A stretch of DNA of 64,000 nt from Buttiauxella ferragutiae (GCF_001654915.1 NZ_LXEQ01000048.1), one strand, 5' to 3'; positions 16,605 to 25,711 are shown, counted from the stretch's first letter. The notes: generated by a model not told the origin, from the sequence alone. A program made the numbers and translations.

Positions 16605-17183
16605 TTAAGCCAAAAGGACCTGGCTTATAAACCCATGAATATCGTCCAGCGCCTGTTGGCGGGCCAGCGGCGCATTGTCGATAATCAGTTGATCCGAATA
16701 GCCGTTTAGCAACGCGCTAAGCTGGCGAGTCACCCGCCCGACATCGGTTTGGCGAAACACGCCACTCTCAATGCCGCTTTCAATAATGCTCGCCAGCAAC
16801 GCATCCCACTTTTCGGTCAGCGTCAGGGCAAGATCGGCGTACACCTTGTTATGCACCGCCAGCCGCCACAACGAGCCGTACAACTCCCAAACGGCATCGG
16901 CGCGGTCAGGTAGATAATCTTCGATGAAAACATTCAAACCTTGCGCAGGTGACTGGGCGCGCGTCTTGTGGCTAAAAGCTTCCAGCTCCGCATACATAAA
17001 ACGTTCAAACGCTGCGATACACAACGTCTGCCAGTCGGGAAAATAGTGATAAATATGGCTACGGGCGATACCGACTTGTTCGGTTAGCTCGCGGGTCGTC
17101 ACTTTTTCTACCCCTTTATCCGTGAACAGCCCGATCGCGGCATCAAGAATATTTTCTTTTAGAACAGACGTTTTTTCTTTCAT
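16605..17183 (-). CDS. TetR-family transcriptional repressor
   Basis: A 192-residue protein with an N-terminal HTH (NILDAAIGLFTDKGVEKVTT, RELTEQVGIARSHIYHYF) and a C-terminal ligand domain with a TetR_C_6-like helical layout. AAGG 8 nt before the ATG at 17183 supports this start; the frame continues to 17243 through the operators. It is divergent from the ABC membrane-domain gene at 17278 and shares a 94-bp region with it, which carries two strong palindromes. Confidence 0.88.
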   Translation of the reverse strand: MKEKTSVLKENILDAAIGLFTDKGVEKVTTRELTEQVGIARSHIYHYFPDWQTLCIAAFERFMYAELEAFSHKTRAQSPAQGLNVFIEDYLPDRADAVWELYGSLWRLAVHNKVYADLALTLTEKWDALLASIIESGIESGVFRQTDVGRVTRQLSALLNGYSDQLIIDNAPLARQQALDDIHGFISQVLLA

Positions 17184-17201
17184 CACGGTACCTTCGTTGA
17201 C

Positions 17202-17255
17202 TTTGAGCAAGTGCTCAAATAGAATCTTTTCATTCTTGAGCAACCGCTCAAGAAT
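17202..17255. promoter_or_regulatory. tandem palindromic operators between the TetR gene and its divergent target
   Basis: Site 1: TTTGAGCAA/GTGCTCAAA (17202-17219). Site 2: ATTCTTGAGC-N4-GCTCAAGAAT (17232-17255), with perfect 10-bp arms. Both share the core TTGAGC-N4-GCTCAA, and their centres are 33 bp apart, three helical turns, so two dimers would sit on the same face. Position and symmetry fit autoregulation by the adjacent TetR protein and repression of the gene at 17278. Confidence 0.85.
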
Positions 17256-17277
17256 AACAATCTAAGAATATAAAGTC

Positions 17278-18174
17278 ATGTCTACTTGTCAGCAAACCGC
17301 TCAGCTTAAACCATCGCGCGGTGCATTGAATACCTTAAAAAAACTCGCAAAACTCCACAGTAAAAAGCTCATTGTTACTCTGCTGCTGGTGGTCGCCGAG
17401 AACGTCGTTTACTTGCTGTATCCGTTAATGGCGGGCTTTGCCATTAATGCCATCATCAAAGGGCAATCCCTGCATGCGTTGTTGTATGCGCTGGTGGTTT
17501 TTATTATGTGGGCGATAGGTGCTGCGCGCCGCAGCATGGACACCCGCACTTTCGCCAGAATCTACGCTGGCCTCGCGGTGCCGGTGATCCTCGCACAACG
17601 TAAAGATGATCATAGCCACTCAACGATTGCAGCACGTGTGACGTTGTCACGCGAATTTGTCAATTTCTTCGAAACGCATCTGCCGCTGCTGATTACTTCA
17701 CTGGCGTCGATAATCGGCGCAGTTGTCATGCTGTTAACCATCGAGTTCTGGGCTGGTGTGGCTTGCATGGTGGTGCTGGTTTTCTTTGCGCTGTTCCTGC
17801 CGAGCTATACGCGCAAGAACGAAATGCTGTACGAGAAACTGAACGACCGGCTGGAAAAAGAGGTGGGGTTTGTTGGCTATGCCAGTGAAAACACGCTCAA
17901 CAAGCACTACAACTTTTTGGCACAGGTGCGTATTCGGTTGTCTGACCGTGAAGCTTACGGTTATCTGGCAATTGGTATTGCCGCAGCGTTCCTGTTCGCT
18001 ATGACCATCATGTTGATGACCGTGAAAGGGGTCGGGAACGCCGGGCATATTTACTCGGTCATGACGTACATGTGGATGTTTGCCATGAGCCTTGATGACG
18101 GCCCATCTCTGCTGGAGAAATACTCGCAGCTTAAAGAGATAGGCAAACGTGTGAATACCGGGCTGGTGGATTAA
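17278..18174 (+). CDS. ABC transporter six-transmembrane domain protein without ATPase domain
   Basis: A 298-residue inner-membrane protein of the ABC_membrane_3 type (PF13748-like). Hydrophobic segments: about 30-50, 60-80, 138-158, 162-182, 228-248, 255-275. There is no Walker A, signature or Walker B motif, and no ATPase gene next to it. It may be a half exporter that has lost its nucleotide-binding domain, or it may work with one encoded elsewhere. The double TetR operator directly upstream suggests induction by a toxic small molecule. The stop overlaps that of tyrP by 4 nt. Confidence 0.8.
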   Translation: MSTCQQTAQLKPSRGALNTLKKLAKLHSKKLIVTLLLVVAENVVYLLYPLMAGFAINAIIKGQSLHALLYALVVFIMWAIGAARRSMDTRTFARIYAGLAVPVILAQRKDDHSHSTIAARVTLSREFVNFFETHLPLLITSLASIIGAVVMLLTIEFWAGVACMVVLVFFALFLPSYTRKNEMLYEKLNDRLEKEVGFVGYASENTLNKHYNFLAQVRIRLSDREAYGYLAIGIAAAFLFAMTIMLMTVKGVGNAGHIYSVMTYMWMFAMSLDDGPSLLEKYSQLKEIGKRVNTGLVD

Positions 18175-19382
18175 CCGACCTCAGGCAATGCGCCTGTGGC
18201 AATCAATGCCTGGATAACAATCACGGCGATACCGCAGGCGAACACCACAATCAGCAACGGCTTGCCGCCTGCAACGCGGTAGCCCGCTTCTTTCTGCATC
18301 TGGCGGCTTTTCCACACTAAAAGTGAAGGGATGATCAACGCCAGAATCGCCAGCGCCACACCGGCGTAACCCAGCGCCATCACGAAACCTTGCGGATAGA
18401 ACAGGGCAAAGATCAGCGGTGGCACGAAGGTCATTAGCCCTGTTTGCATACGGCCTGACGCTTTACGATTACGGTTGAACAAATCACCCAGGTAATCGAA
18501 TAACCCTAACGACACGCCGAGGAACGAGGTTGCCAGCGCGAGATCGGCAAACAGATGAACCGCCAGCTCAACATGTGTTGATGCCACCACTTCACGAACC
18601 GCCTGCAACAAGCCATTCAGACCGGAATGATTAGCCAGTAATCCGCTGAACACGCCTGAATCAATCGCGCCTAGTGTCGCCACTTGCCAGAAAATATAAG
18701 CCACTAACGGAATGGCGCTGCCAATGATAAACACCCAGCGTAACTTGCGCAGATTGCCGTCCAGATAACTGACAATACTGGGTACGCTGCCATGAAAACC
18801 GAACGAAGTGAAAATCACCGGGATCGCCGAAAGTGCGAGGCCTTTTTCCAGCGGCAGCGTCAGCAGATTGGTGTGATGGATATGTGGCATCATCAGCGTC
18901 AGCATCACCACCAACATGACGATCTTGGCGCTGAACAACACGCGGTTAAACATATCCACCATATGGGTGCCGATGCAGACCACGCCTCCGGCAACAAGAG
19001 TGAACAGCAACACGCCGCTGGTGACCGAAATAGTGGTAGAAAACCATTGGCTCAGGCTTGCGGCCAGCAGTTCGCCCGCGCCACTGATATACGCGGCGGT
19101 TAACGCGTACATCAGGAATAACATGCTAAACCCCGTCAACCATTGCCCTGGTTTGCCAAGATAGCGGCGCGCCAGCGTACCCAGCCCGGTATCAGCGGAA
19201 ACGTGCTGATAAACTTCAACCAGCAACAAGGCTGTGTAGCACATCAACCCCCACAGACTGACCAGCAACACAAACGTCACCCCGAACCCAACACCCGCCG
19301 AAGCCAGTGGCATTGCCAACATTCCTGCGCCAATTGTGGTGCCAGCGACGATAAAGATACTGCCAAGAGTGCGATTCTTCAC
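18171..19382 (-). CDS. tyrP: TyrP, tyrosine-specific transporter
   Basis: A 403-residue hydroxy/aromatic amino-acid permease, the same length as E. coli TyrP and alike throughout: MKNRTLGSIFIVAGTTIGAG start, FTSFGFHGSVPSIVSYLDGN, ELAVHLFADLALATSFLG, and the end GALPEVG. Eleven membrane segments are expected. It carries tyrosine by proton symport. A TyrR box lies 92 bp upstream. The nearby tynA, which oxidises the tyrosine decarboxylation product tyramine, gives the pair a shared theme, though they are transcribed separately. Confidence 0.94.
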   Translation of the reverse strand: MKNRTLGSIFIVAGTTIGAGMLAMPLASAGVGFGVTFVLLVSLWGLMCYTALLLVEVYQHVSADTGLGTLARRYLGKPGQWLTGFSMLFLMYALTAAYISGAGELLAASLSQWFSTTISVTSGVLLFTLVAGGVVCIGTHMVDMFNRVLFSAKIVMLVVMLTLMMPHIHHTNLLTLPLEKGLALSAIPVIFTSFGFHGSVPSIVSYLDGNLRKLRWVFIIGSAIPLVAYIFWQVATLGAIDSGVFSGLLANHSGLNGLLQAVREVVASTHVELAVHLFADLALATSFLGVSLGLFDYLGDLFNRNRKASGRMQTGLMTFVPPLIFALFYPQGFVMALGYAGVALAILALIIPSLLVWKSRQMQKEAGYRVAGGKPLLIVVFACGIAVIVIQALIATGALPEVG

Positions 19383-19473
19383 GCTTCCCTCTGAATTTAC
19401 GCTTGTTATAACGACATTGTGCCGCGCAGATTAAGGGATTATGGCTAAGGCGTCAAACAGGGGTTACGCGAAG

Positions 19474-19491
19474 TGTATTGATATATTTACA
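19474..19491 (-). promoter_or_regulatory. TyrR box upstream of tyrP
   Basis: TGTATTGATATATTTACA fits the TyrR consensus TGTAAA-N6-TTTACA: the essential TGTA-N10-TACA pair is complete and 10 of 12 bases match. Distance to the tyrP ATG is 92 bp, compatible with TyrR control of the tyrP promoter. Confidence 0.7.
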
Positions 19492-19496
19492 TTATC

Positions 19497-19630
19497 GGTG
19501 GACGACGCTGGCGCTTATCCACCCTACAAAACCCAACGCTTTCGCAGGTTCTGTAGGAGGATAAGCGTGGCGCGTACGGTGAGGGATGTCGACATTTTCG
19601 TAGGTCGGATAAGCGCCAGCGTCATCCGAC
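19497..19630. repeat. REP/BIME cluster between tyrP and tynA
   Basis: Outer units GGTGGACGACGC...TATCCACC (19497-19523) and GTCGGATAAGC...CATCCGAC (19604-19630) flank a degenerate middle copy around 19555-19575 (GGAGGATAAGCGTGGCGCG). It fills most of the 272-bp gap after tynA, and sits between its stop codon and the tyrP promoter. Confidence 0.75.
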
Positions 19631-19654
19631 AAAACAACGACATCCCAGCCCAGG

Positions 19655-21916
19655 TTACTTCTGCTCTTTTTTCCCCGCCAGATTCAGCGTCGGCGTCTCA
19701 TCGAAGAAGTTCCACGGTTTCAGCAGCGTGTGCACCCATTCCGTTGGCATGATTGGCCACTCTTCAGCGCGAGCCACGTGTGTGGTGCCGGTGGTCATCC
19801 ACACCACATCATCCTGGTTATCCAGTGATTGATTGTCTTTGCTGTACTCACCCAGACCCGTGTCGTGCGCCGAACGGTTTGGATATTTCCCTTCCGGATA
19901 ACGTTCTTCCGGGTTGTAACGCGTCACCCACAGTTGCTTATCCATAAAGCTCAGGCGGTGATAAATCCATTCGTCTGGTGCAAATTTCGCACCGGTCGCT
20001 ACCGGATGGGTGCCACCTGCATAAGGGATAATTTGATAAGAAACCGGGTTACCCATTTTGTTCTCTTTGCTGGTATTACTCAGCAAGCGAATAGTGCCTG
20101 GGTCAAACTTCTGTGCCGCTTCTTGTTCGGTATTAATATCGTGCTGGTTGATCTGCATGGTACTGGTGCGCGGGCCGCCAGCGGTATTCGGTTTAACTTC
20201 AGGGTCGAGCGCCACCAGTTTGTTATTCTCGCCATCCACGTCCATATCGAGGCGGAAGTTGTAGATGTGTTGGTGCGTGGTGCCGACGATATTGTGGTCG
20301 ATAAGCGTGCCGTATTTAGTGTCATCTTTGGCGGTTTCATCGTGCATGGTTTTGGCTTTCACACCTTTAACCGCTTCAATGCCGGTCGCGCCTGCATCAA
20401 TGCCGATGGTGCCGTTCTGGTGGAATACCCAGTCAAAAATATAGTCGTAGTTGCCGACGGTACTGATCCAGCGCACCACTAACTCGCGGCGCTCGGTGCT
20501 GATATTCGGCTGGCCCATTTCCTGGTGCTTATATTCAGGCCCGGCGTAGCGTTCAAATACCGCTACCGCACGTGGGATAGTGGTCGGTTTGCCGGTGTAA
20601 TCAGCAATAGTTTCATCCAGCATCACCGCGTTTGTTGGGGCATCTTTGCCGCGAGCTAGCGGGGAAGTCAGCGTACCCATGCCGTAATCACCAGCATCCA
20701 GATAAGCTTTGAAATACCAGCCAACATCAGGGTCGCCGTAAGGCACGATCATACCGCCGAGCGAGCCTTCATACATCACTTTGCGTTTGTTACCGTTGTC
20801 GTTATAGGTCACGGTAGAGAGAATCGGCCCGACGCGGGAATTCAGGCGCAGGTGGAAATCCCAGTTCTGCCAGTGAATAGTATCGCCAGTAATGGTGTAG
20901 TTTTTACCTTCCGGCTCGATGATTTCCAGCGGTTTAACTTCGGGTGCTACGCGGTCACGGCCATCAAACGGACGTGGATTCATCGGCACCGGAACGACCT
21001 GGCCTTCTTCAATCTTGATGATTTTCTTCTGCTCAAGATCGACGACTGCCACCAGGTTTTCAATTGGGTGAGCCCAGTAGTTGCCATCGCCAGTATCAAG
21101 ATAGCTCACCACTTTGAGCAGGCGCTGGTTCTGTTCCAGGCCATCTTTCCCGTCAAAATAGCCGACGGTGAGCGGGGTGGTGATCACTTTAGTTGGGTCG
21201 TCGACACCGTGTTTTTTCAGCGCCTCGGCGTACTCTTTGCTGCCGTTGATAATGGTCTGTACGCTGATGAAATCATCAATCAGCACCATGCCATGTGCGC
21301 CTTCAATCGGTTTCCACGACACCACTTTACCGGCACTTAAATCCACCACGCCTTCCACAATATGAATGCCGTCGAGCATAATCACATCGGCCTGACGCGG
21401 GGCAGTGACCTCCTGTCCTGTCATAACGAATTGCCAGACCTGATCTTTCGGCGGTTCATGCAGCGATATTTCAGTAAAGCGAATACCCGGTTTAAAATCT
21501 GGCGCACCCTGAACAATTTTGACCGCCTGGTTTATTTCATCCGCAGTCAGTGAATTAAGTGGATGAGGTTTTTTCTCGACCGCGAAAGTTTGATCAAGGC
21601 CGGACTGGAAAACTTCGTTAATAAAGTCTTCAGAAATATAAGCGGTTTTCTTTTTAAAAATCACCGGCACTTGTAATTGCAATGTTTTGCCGTTGACGAT
21701 GGCCGATTTGCTATTAGGTTTTACTTTCACAAACGCACCGTCTTTCACGATGGTGAACATCTGCGCGTAATCATCCCATTGCACATCAGCACCGAATTCA
21801 GTCAGTGTTTTCTCCATCGGCACCATATGCGCTTCGCTGCCGTGAGCGAATACAGCCGGGGAAGTCAGAAGTGCGATTGCTAAAGCCAGGGTTTTCTTTC
21901 CAGTTATTAAATTCAT
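19655..21916 (-). CDS. tynA: TynA, periplasmic copper amine oxidase (tyramine/phenylethylamine oxidase)
   Basis: A 753-residue precursor; E. coli TynA has 757. A Sec signal (TLALAIALLTSPAVFA) and the N-terminal D1 stalk domain come first. Tyr490 in the NYDY motif becomes the topaquinone cofactor; Asp407 (YLDAGDYG) is the catalytic base; His548 and His550 (THQH) and a C-terminal histidine in TTHVARAEEWP bind copper. It deaminates tyramine and 2-phenylethylamine in the periplasm to aldehydes, hydrogen peroxide and ammonia. FeaR controls it in E. coli. Its product aldehyde feeds FeaB. Confidence 0.96.
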   Translation of the reverse strand: MNLITGKKTLALAIALLTSPAVFAHGSEAHMVPMEKTLTEFGADVQWDDYAQMFTIVKDGAFVKVKPNSKSAIVNGKTLQLQVPVIFKKKTAYISEDFINEVFQSGLDQTFAVEKKPHPLNSLTADEINQAVKIVQGAPDFKPGIRFTEISLHEPPKDQVWQFVMTGQEVTAPRQADVIMLDGIHIVEGVVDLSAGKVVSWKPIEGAHGMVLIDDFISVQTIINGSKEYAEALKKHGVDDPTKVITTPLTVGYFDGKDGLEQNQRLLKVVSYLDTGDGNYWAHPIENLVAVVDLEQKKIIKIEEGQVVPVPMNPRPFDGRDRVAPEVKPLEIIEPEGKNYTITGDTIHWQNWDFHLRLNSRVGPILSTVTYNDNGNKRKVMYEGSLGGMIVPYGDPDVGWYFKAYLDAGDYGMGTLTSPLARGKDAPTNAVMLDETIADYTGKPTTIPRAVAVFERYAGPEYKHQEMGQPNISTERRELVVRWISTVGNYDYIFDWVFHQNGTIGIDAGATGIEAVKGVKAKTMHDETAKDDTKYGTLIDHNIVGTTHQHIYNFRLDMDVDGENNKLVALDPEVKPNTAGGPRTSTMQINQHDINTEQEAAQKFDPGTIRLLSNTSKENKMGNPVSYQIIPYAGGTHPVATGAKFAPDEWIYHRLSFMDKQLWVTRYNPEERYPEGKYPNRSAHDTGLGEYSKDNQSLDNQDDVVWMTTGTTHVARAEEWPIMPTEWVHTLLKPWNFFDETPTLNLAGKKEQK

Positions 21917-22040
21917 GAAATTCTCACTTTTAGCGTATGTTTTTTATAAACGGGCATGAATTCAACATAACAACTTCTCAGGCAAGATATATTGCGCTGC
22001 TTGCCAACCATTTTGCTGGGTTTGCCAAAATCAAAATAAT

Positions 22041-22111
22041 GGTGGATGACGCTGCGCTTATCCCCCCTACAACGGCCTTTCGTAGGTCGGATAAGCGCAG
22101 CGTCATCCGAC
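22041..22111. repeat. BIME-like pair of REP palindromes after paaZ
   Basis: GGTGGATGACGC...TTATCCCCC (22041-22066; the right arm has one mismatch) and GTCGGATAAGC...CATCCGAC (22086-22111), in inverted orientation. It lies between the paaZ stop and the tynA promoter. Confidence 0.8.
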
Positions 22112-22119
22112 AAAATGTA

Positions 22120-24150
22120 TTAACTCTTACGCGCTACCAGCGTCAAAATGGAATATAAAGCCACGGCCTGTTTATCCTGGTTCATCACTTCTACTGCCCA
22201 TTCCACCACGCCAACCGGTTTATCTTCGGCGGTTTTCTGCGGCTTGGCGGTCTTACGCTTACAGGTCAGGCGCACTTGCAGGGTATCGCCGATTTTTACC
22301 GGCTCGATAAAGCGCAGGTTTTCCATACCGTAGTTGGCGATAACCGGCCCGACACCTGGGTCAACAAATAGCCCTGCAGCGGCAGAAACCACGAAATAGC
22401 CGTGAGCGACGCGTTCGCCAAAGAATGATTCTGCCGCACCAATTTTGTCGACGTGGGCATAAAAATGGTCGCCGCTGAGATTGGCGAAATTGACAATATC
22501 GGCCTCGGTAATGGTGCGACGAGCTGTCAGCAAACTTTCACCAATTTGCAGGTCGTCAAAGTGTTTGCGGAACGGGTGCACCGCATCTTCTTTCACTGCC
22601 GCACCATGGCTCCATTGTTGGCTAACCGCCGCCAGCATTGATGGGCTGCCCTGAATCGCGGTGCGTTGCATGTAATGTTTTACTGCGCGCAAGCCACCCA
22701 ATTCCTCACCGCCACCCGCTCGGCCTGGGCCGCCGTGAACCAGCATTGGTAATGGCGAACCATGGCCGGTGGATTCCACCGATGATTCCTGGTTCAGCAC
22801 CTGAATTCGCCCGTGAGCACGCGCGGCACCCAGCACAAACTGGCGGGCAATATCGCCACTCGCCGTGACCAGCGTTCCTGCAAGGCTCCCCTGGCCCGCA
22901 CGTGCCAGCGCCATCGCATGTTGCGCATTCTGATAAGGCATTACGGTGGCAACCGGGCCAAACGCTTCGAGTTCATGCACCGCTGGGGTTTCATCAGGCT
23001 GCTGGCACAGTAACAACGTTGGTGGGAAGAACGCGCCCGCAAGGGCAGTATCGGCGTGGCCGCCGACCACTATCTGGCAGCCTGCGGCAACCAGCTGGTT
23101 CACTTTACTTTGCACATCATCGCGCTGTTCAAGGCTGACCAGTGCACCCATTTTTACGCCTTCCTGCGCCGGATCGCCGGGCTGGATTTTCTCCAGTTTG
23201 CCTTTTAGCGCCTGCACCACGTTTTCAAGTTGCGCTTGTGGAACCAAGATACGGCGGATTGCGGTACATTTTTGCCCGGCTTTAGCGGTCATCTCGCGCA
23301 CCACTTCACGGATAAACAGCGCAAATTCAGGTTGTTCCGGCGTCACATCTTCGCCCAGCACGCAGCAGTTCAGCGAGTCGGCTTCCATCGTGAAGGGTAC
23401 GGATCGGGCGACAATATTTGAGTGACAACGTAACTTTTGTCCAGTGCTGGCGGAGCCGGTAAAGGTCACTACGTCTTGCTCATCGAGCAAATCAAACAGG
23501 TTAGCGACGCCACCGCAAATCAGGCTGATTGCACCATTTGGTACCAGCCCTGAATCAACAATTGATTTCACCATCGCATGGGTCAACTGCGCGCTGGCAG
23601 TACCGGGCTTGATAATCGCCGGCATACCGGCAAGCCAGGTTGGAGCCAGTTTTTCTAACATGCCCCAGCAAGGGAAGTTAAACGCGTTGATGTGCAGTGC
23701 CACGCCCGATTTTGACGTCAGCACATGGCGAGCGGCAAATCCGCCTTGTTTAGACAGCGGGATCATTTCGTCTTCTGGCCACAATACATCGTCTGGTAAT
23801 TCGCGGTTGCCCATCCCGGCATAAGCGAACAGGGTGCCGATACCGCCTTCAATATCCACCCAGCTATCTGCGCGGGTGGCTCCTGTCTGGTAAGAAATCG
23901 CATAAAACGCTTCTTTATTTGCCAGCAGATGTTTTGCCACCGCTTTAATCATGGCGGCGCGTTGAACAAAGGTCATCGCGCTTAAAGCGGTGCCGCCGTG
24001 GTCGATGGCGTAACGGCGCGCCTGTGCCATATCAAGCCCTTCACTGGTGACCTGATACAGCGCTTCGCCGCTAATTGCATGATTTATCGTGCGTTCTTTT
24101 CCATGGCCCATCGCCCACTGACCTGACAGATAACTTGTTAACTGCTGCAT
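22120..24150 (-). CDS. paaZ: PaaZ, oxepin-CoA hydrolase and semialdehyde dehydrogenase
   Basis: A 676-residue fusion. The N-terminal aldehyde dehydrogenase has its catalytic cysteine in GQKCTAIRR; the C-terminal MaoC-like (R)-hydratase has FANLSGDHFYAHVDK. The hydratase part opens the oxepin-CoA ring and the dehydrogenase part oxidises the reactive semialdehyde to 3-oxo-5,6-dehydrosuberyl-CoA. The start at 24150 (MQQLTSYLSG) matches E. coli. It is transcribed alone, divergent from paaA. Confidence 0.95.
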   Translation of the reverse strand: MQQLTSYLSGQWAMGHGKERTINHAISGEALYQVTSEGLDMAQARRYAIDHGGTALSAMTFVQRAAMIKAVAKHLLANKEAFYAISYQTGATRADSWVDIEGGIGTLFAYAGMGNRELPDDVLWPEDEMIPLSKQGGFAARHVLTSKSGVALHINAFNFPCWGMLEKLAPTWLAGMPAIIKPGTASAQLTHAMVKSIVDSGLVPNGAISLICGGVANLFDLLDEQDVVTFTGSASTGQKLRCHSNIVARSVPFTMEADSLNCCVLGEDVTPEQPEFALFIREVVREMTAKAGQKCTAIRRILVPQAQLENVVQALKGKLEKIQPGDPAQEGVKMGALVSLEQRDDVQSKVNQLVAAGCQIVVGGHADTALAGAFFPPTLLLCQQPDETPAVHELEAFGPVATVMPYQNAQHAMALARAGQGSLAGTLVTASGDIARQFVLGAARAHGRIQVLNQESSVESTGHGSPLPMLVHGGPGRAGGGEELGGLRAVKHYMQRTAIQGSPSMLAAVSQQWSHGAAVKEDAVHPFRKHFDDLQIGESLLTARRTITEADIVNFANLSGDHFYAHVDKIGAAESFFGERVAHGYFVVSAAAGLFVDPGVGPVIANYGMENLRFIEPVKIGDTLQVRLTCKRKTAKPQKTAEDKPVGVVEWAVEVMNQDKQAVALYSILTLVARKS

Positions 24151-24191
24151 CGCATACCCCACTAAGCATTACGTTTAATTGCATCAATGGT

Positions 24192-24423
24192 TGATTTGTG
24201 AATCATAAAAATCAAGATGTAATTTAATAATTTATTAACAATGTGATTACGCGTAGTTTTGGTGATTTGCTTATATACATAAATAATAAAGAATATTTGA
24301 AATTTATCGTGATAAAGCTCACAAACTGCGCGTGTTAATTTTGGTGTTTTGGTTAACTTATCTGTAACTTTTAATCATTAAGTGATTCACATAAACCCGA
24401 TTTGTGAATTTAGTTTGAATCAT
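24192..24423. promoter_or_regulatory. paaZ-paaA divergent regulatory region with PaaX-like and CRP-like sites
   Basis: The 286-bp gap holds TGATT-N4-AATCA at 24192-24205 near paaZ, and near paaA GTGATTCACA (24382-24391), TGTGAATT (24403-24410) and TTGAATCATAAA from 24415. The shared TGTGAATCA element also occurs before paaX (35008-35022) and is the likely PaaX operator. A CRP-like site CGTGA-TAAAGC-TCACA is at 24308-24323. In E. coli both promoters are repressed by PaaX and activated by CRP and IHF. Assignments are by motif only. Confidence 0.6.
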
Positions 24424-24436
24424 AAAAGGTGATGAC

Positions 24437-25354
24437 GTGACTGAACAACAGCGTTTTGATGAGCGAATCGCACAGGAAATCGCGATTGAACCGCAAGACT
24501 GGATGCCTGAGGAATACCGTAAGACGTTGATTCGTCAGATAGGTCAGCACGCGCATTCCGAGATCGTTGGCATGCTGCCGGAAGGCAACTGGCTGACCCG
24601 CGCACCGAGCTTAAAGCGCAAAGCCATTTTGTTAGCGAAAGTGCAGGACGAAGCCGGACACGGGCTTTATCTGTATAGCGCGGCAGAAACGCTGGGCTGT
24701 GCACGGGAAGACATCTACCAAAAGATGCTTGACGGCAAGATGAAGTATTCCTCCATCTTCAATTATCCGACGCTGAACTGGGCCGACATTGGCGTGATTG
24801 GCTGGCTGGTTGATGGTGCCGCGATCGTGAACCAGGTGGCACTGTGCCGCACTTCATACGGCCCTTATGCCCGTGCAATGGTGAAAATCTGTAAAGAAGA
24901 GAGCTTCCATCAGCGCCAGGGTTTTGAAGCCTGCATGGTGCTGGCGCAGGGCAGTGAAGAACAGCGCCAGATGTTGCAGGACGCGATAAACCGTTTCTGG
25001 TGGCCAGCACTGATGATGTTTGGCCCGAACGACGACAATTCACCCAACAGCGCGCAAAGCCTGGCGTGGAAAATCAAACGTTTTGGTAATGACGAATTAC
25101 GCCAGCGTTTTGTCGACAACACCGTGCCACAAGTTGAAATGCTGGGTATGACTGTGCCGGATGAAGGGCTGCACTGGAACGAAGCCAGCGGGCATTACCA
25201 ATTCAGCGAAATTGACTGGCACGAATTTAATGAAGTGGTCGCCGGACGTGGGCTATGCAATGAAGAGCGCTTAGCCGCCAAACGCAAAGCCTGGGAAGAG
25301 GGCACATGGGTGCGCGAAGCCGCGCTGGCGTATGCCGCAAAACAGAATTTGTAG
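24437..25354 (+). CDS. paaA: PaaA, phenylacetyl-CoA epoxidase catalytic subunit
   Basis: A 305-residue di-iron monooxygenase alpha subunit. Iron ligands lie in AKVQDEAGHG (E..H) and in CKEESFHQRQGFEA. It converts phenylacetyl-CoA to the ring-1,2-epoxide with PaaB, C and E. It starts with GTG; AAGGTGA about 7 nt before it supports this, and the N-terminus (MTEQQRFDERIAQE) then fits the family. First gene of the paaABCDEFGHIJK operon. Confidence 0.95.
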   Translation: MTEQQRFDERIAQEIAIEPQDWMPEEYRKTLIRQIGQHAHSEIVGMLPEGNWLTRAPSLKRKAILLAKVQDEAGHGLYLYSAAETLGCAREDIYQKMLDGKMKYSSIFNYPTLNWADIGVIGWLVDGAAIVNQVALCRTSYGPYARAMVKICKEESFHQRQGFEACMVLAQGSEEQRQMLQDAINRFWWPALMMFGPNDDNSPNSAQSLAWKIKRFGNDELRQRFVDNTVPQVEMLGMTVPDEGLHWNEASGHYQFSEIDWHEFNEVVAGRGLCNEERLAAKRKAWEEGTWVREAALAYAAKQNL

Positions 25355-25357
25355 CCC

Positions 25358-25377
25358 CCCTCTCCCCAGGGAGAGGG
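25358..25377. repeat. GC-rich hairpin between paaA and paaB
   Basis: CCCTCTCCC-CA-GGGAGAGGG, a perfect 9-bp stem with a 2-nt loop, 3 nt after the paaA stop and about 40 nt before paaB. There is no T-run, so it is not a typical terminator; it may set mRNA stability or translation ratio within the epoxidase operon. Confidence 0.6.
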
Positions 25378-25415
25378 AATGCCACCATTGACACCCGAAT
25401 TTGAAGGAAAAACAC

Positions 25416-25703
25416 ATGAGCAAAGTTCACTGGCCGTTATACGAAGTATTTATTCGCAGCAAACAAGGTTTATCCCATCGCCATGTGGGTAGCCTGCACG
25501 CCGCCGACGAACAAATGGCGCTGGAAAACGCCCGCGATGCCTACACCCGCCGCAGTGAAGGCTGCTCAATCTGGGTGGTGAAGGCGAGCGAAATCATTGC
25601 TTCACAACCTGAAGAACGCGGTGCGTTTTTTGACCCAGCGGAAACCAAAATTTATCGCCACCCGACGTTCTACACCATCCCTGATGGCATCGAGCACATG
25701 TGA
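25416..25703 (+). CDS. paaB: PaaB, phenylacetyl-CoA epoxidase subunit
   Basis: A 95-residue protein, the usual PaaB length, starting MSKVHWPLYEVFIRSKQGLS with GAAGGA before the ATG. It is needed for epoxidase activity and bridges PaaAC heterodimers into the larger complex. The end DPAETKIYRHPTFYTIPDGI is characteristic. It follows paaA after a 61-bp gap that contains a strong hairpin. Confidence 0.94.
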   Translation: MSKVHWPLYEVFIRSKQGLSHRHVGSLHAADEQMALENARDAYTRRSEGCSIWVVKASEIIASQPEERGAFFDPAETKIYRHPTFYTIPDGIEHM

Positions 25704-25711
25704 GGCGTGAA

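Noticed and set aside
17278..18174. A complete ABC exporter with a fused ATPase
   Set aside because: The protein ends soon after the last membrane helix and the next gene is tyrP on the other strand, so there is no room for an ATPase domain.
22148..23824. Multiple + strand frames opposite paaZ
   Set aside because: High-GC antisense shadows of a fully conserved gene.
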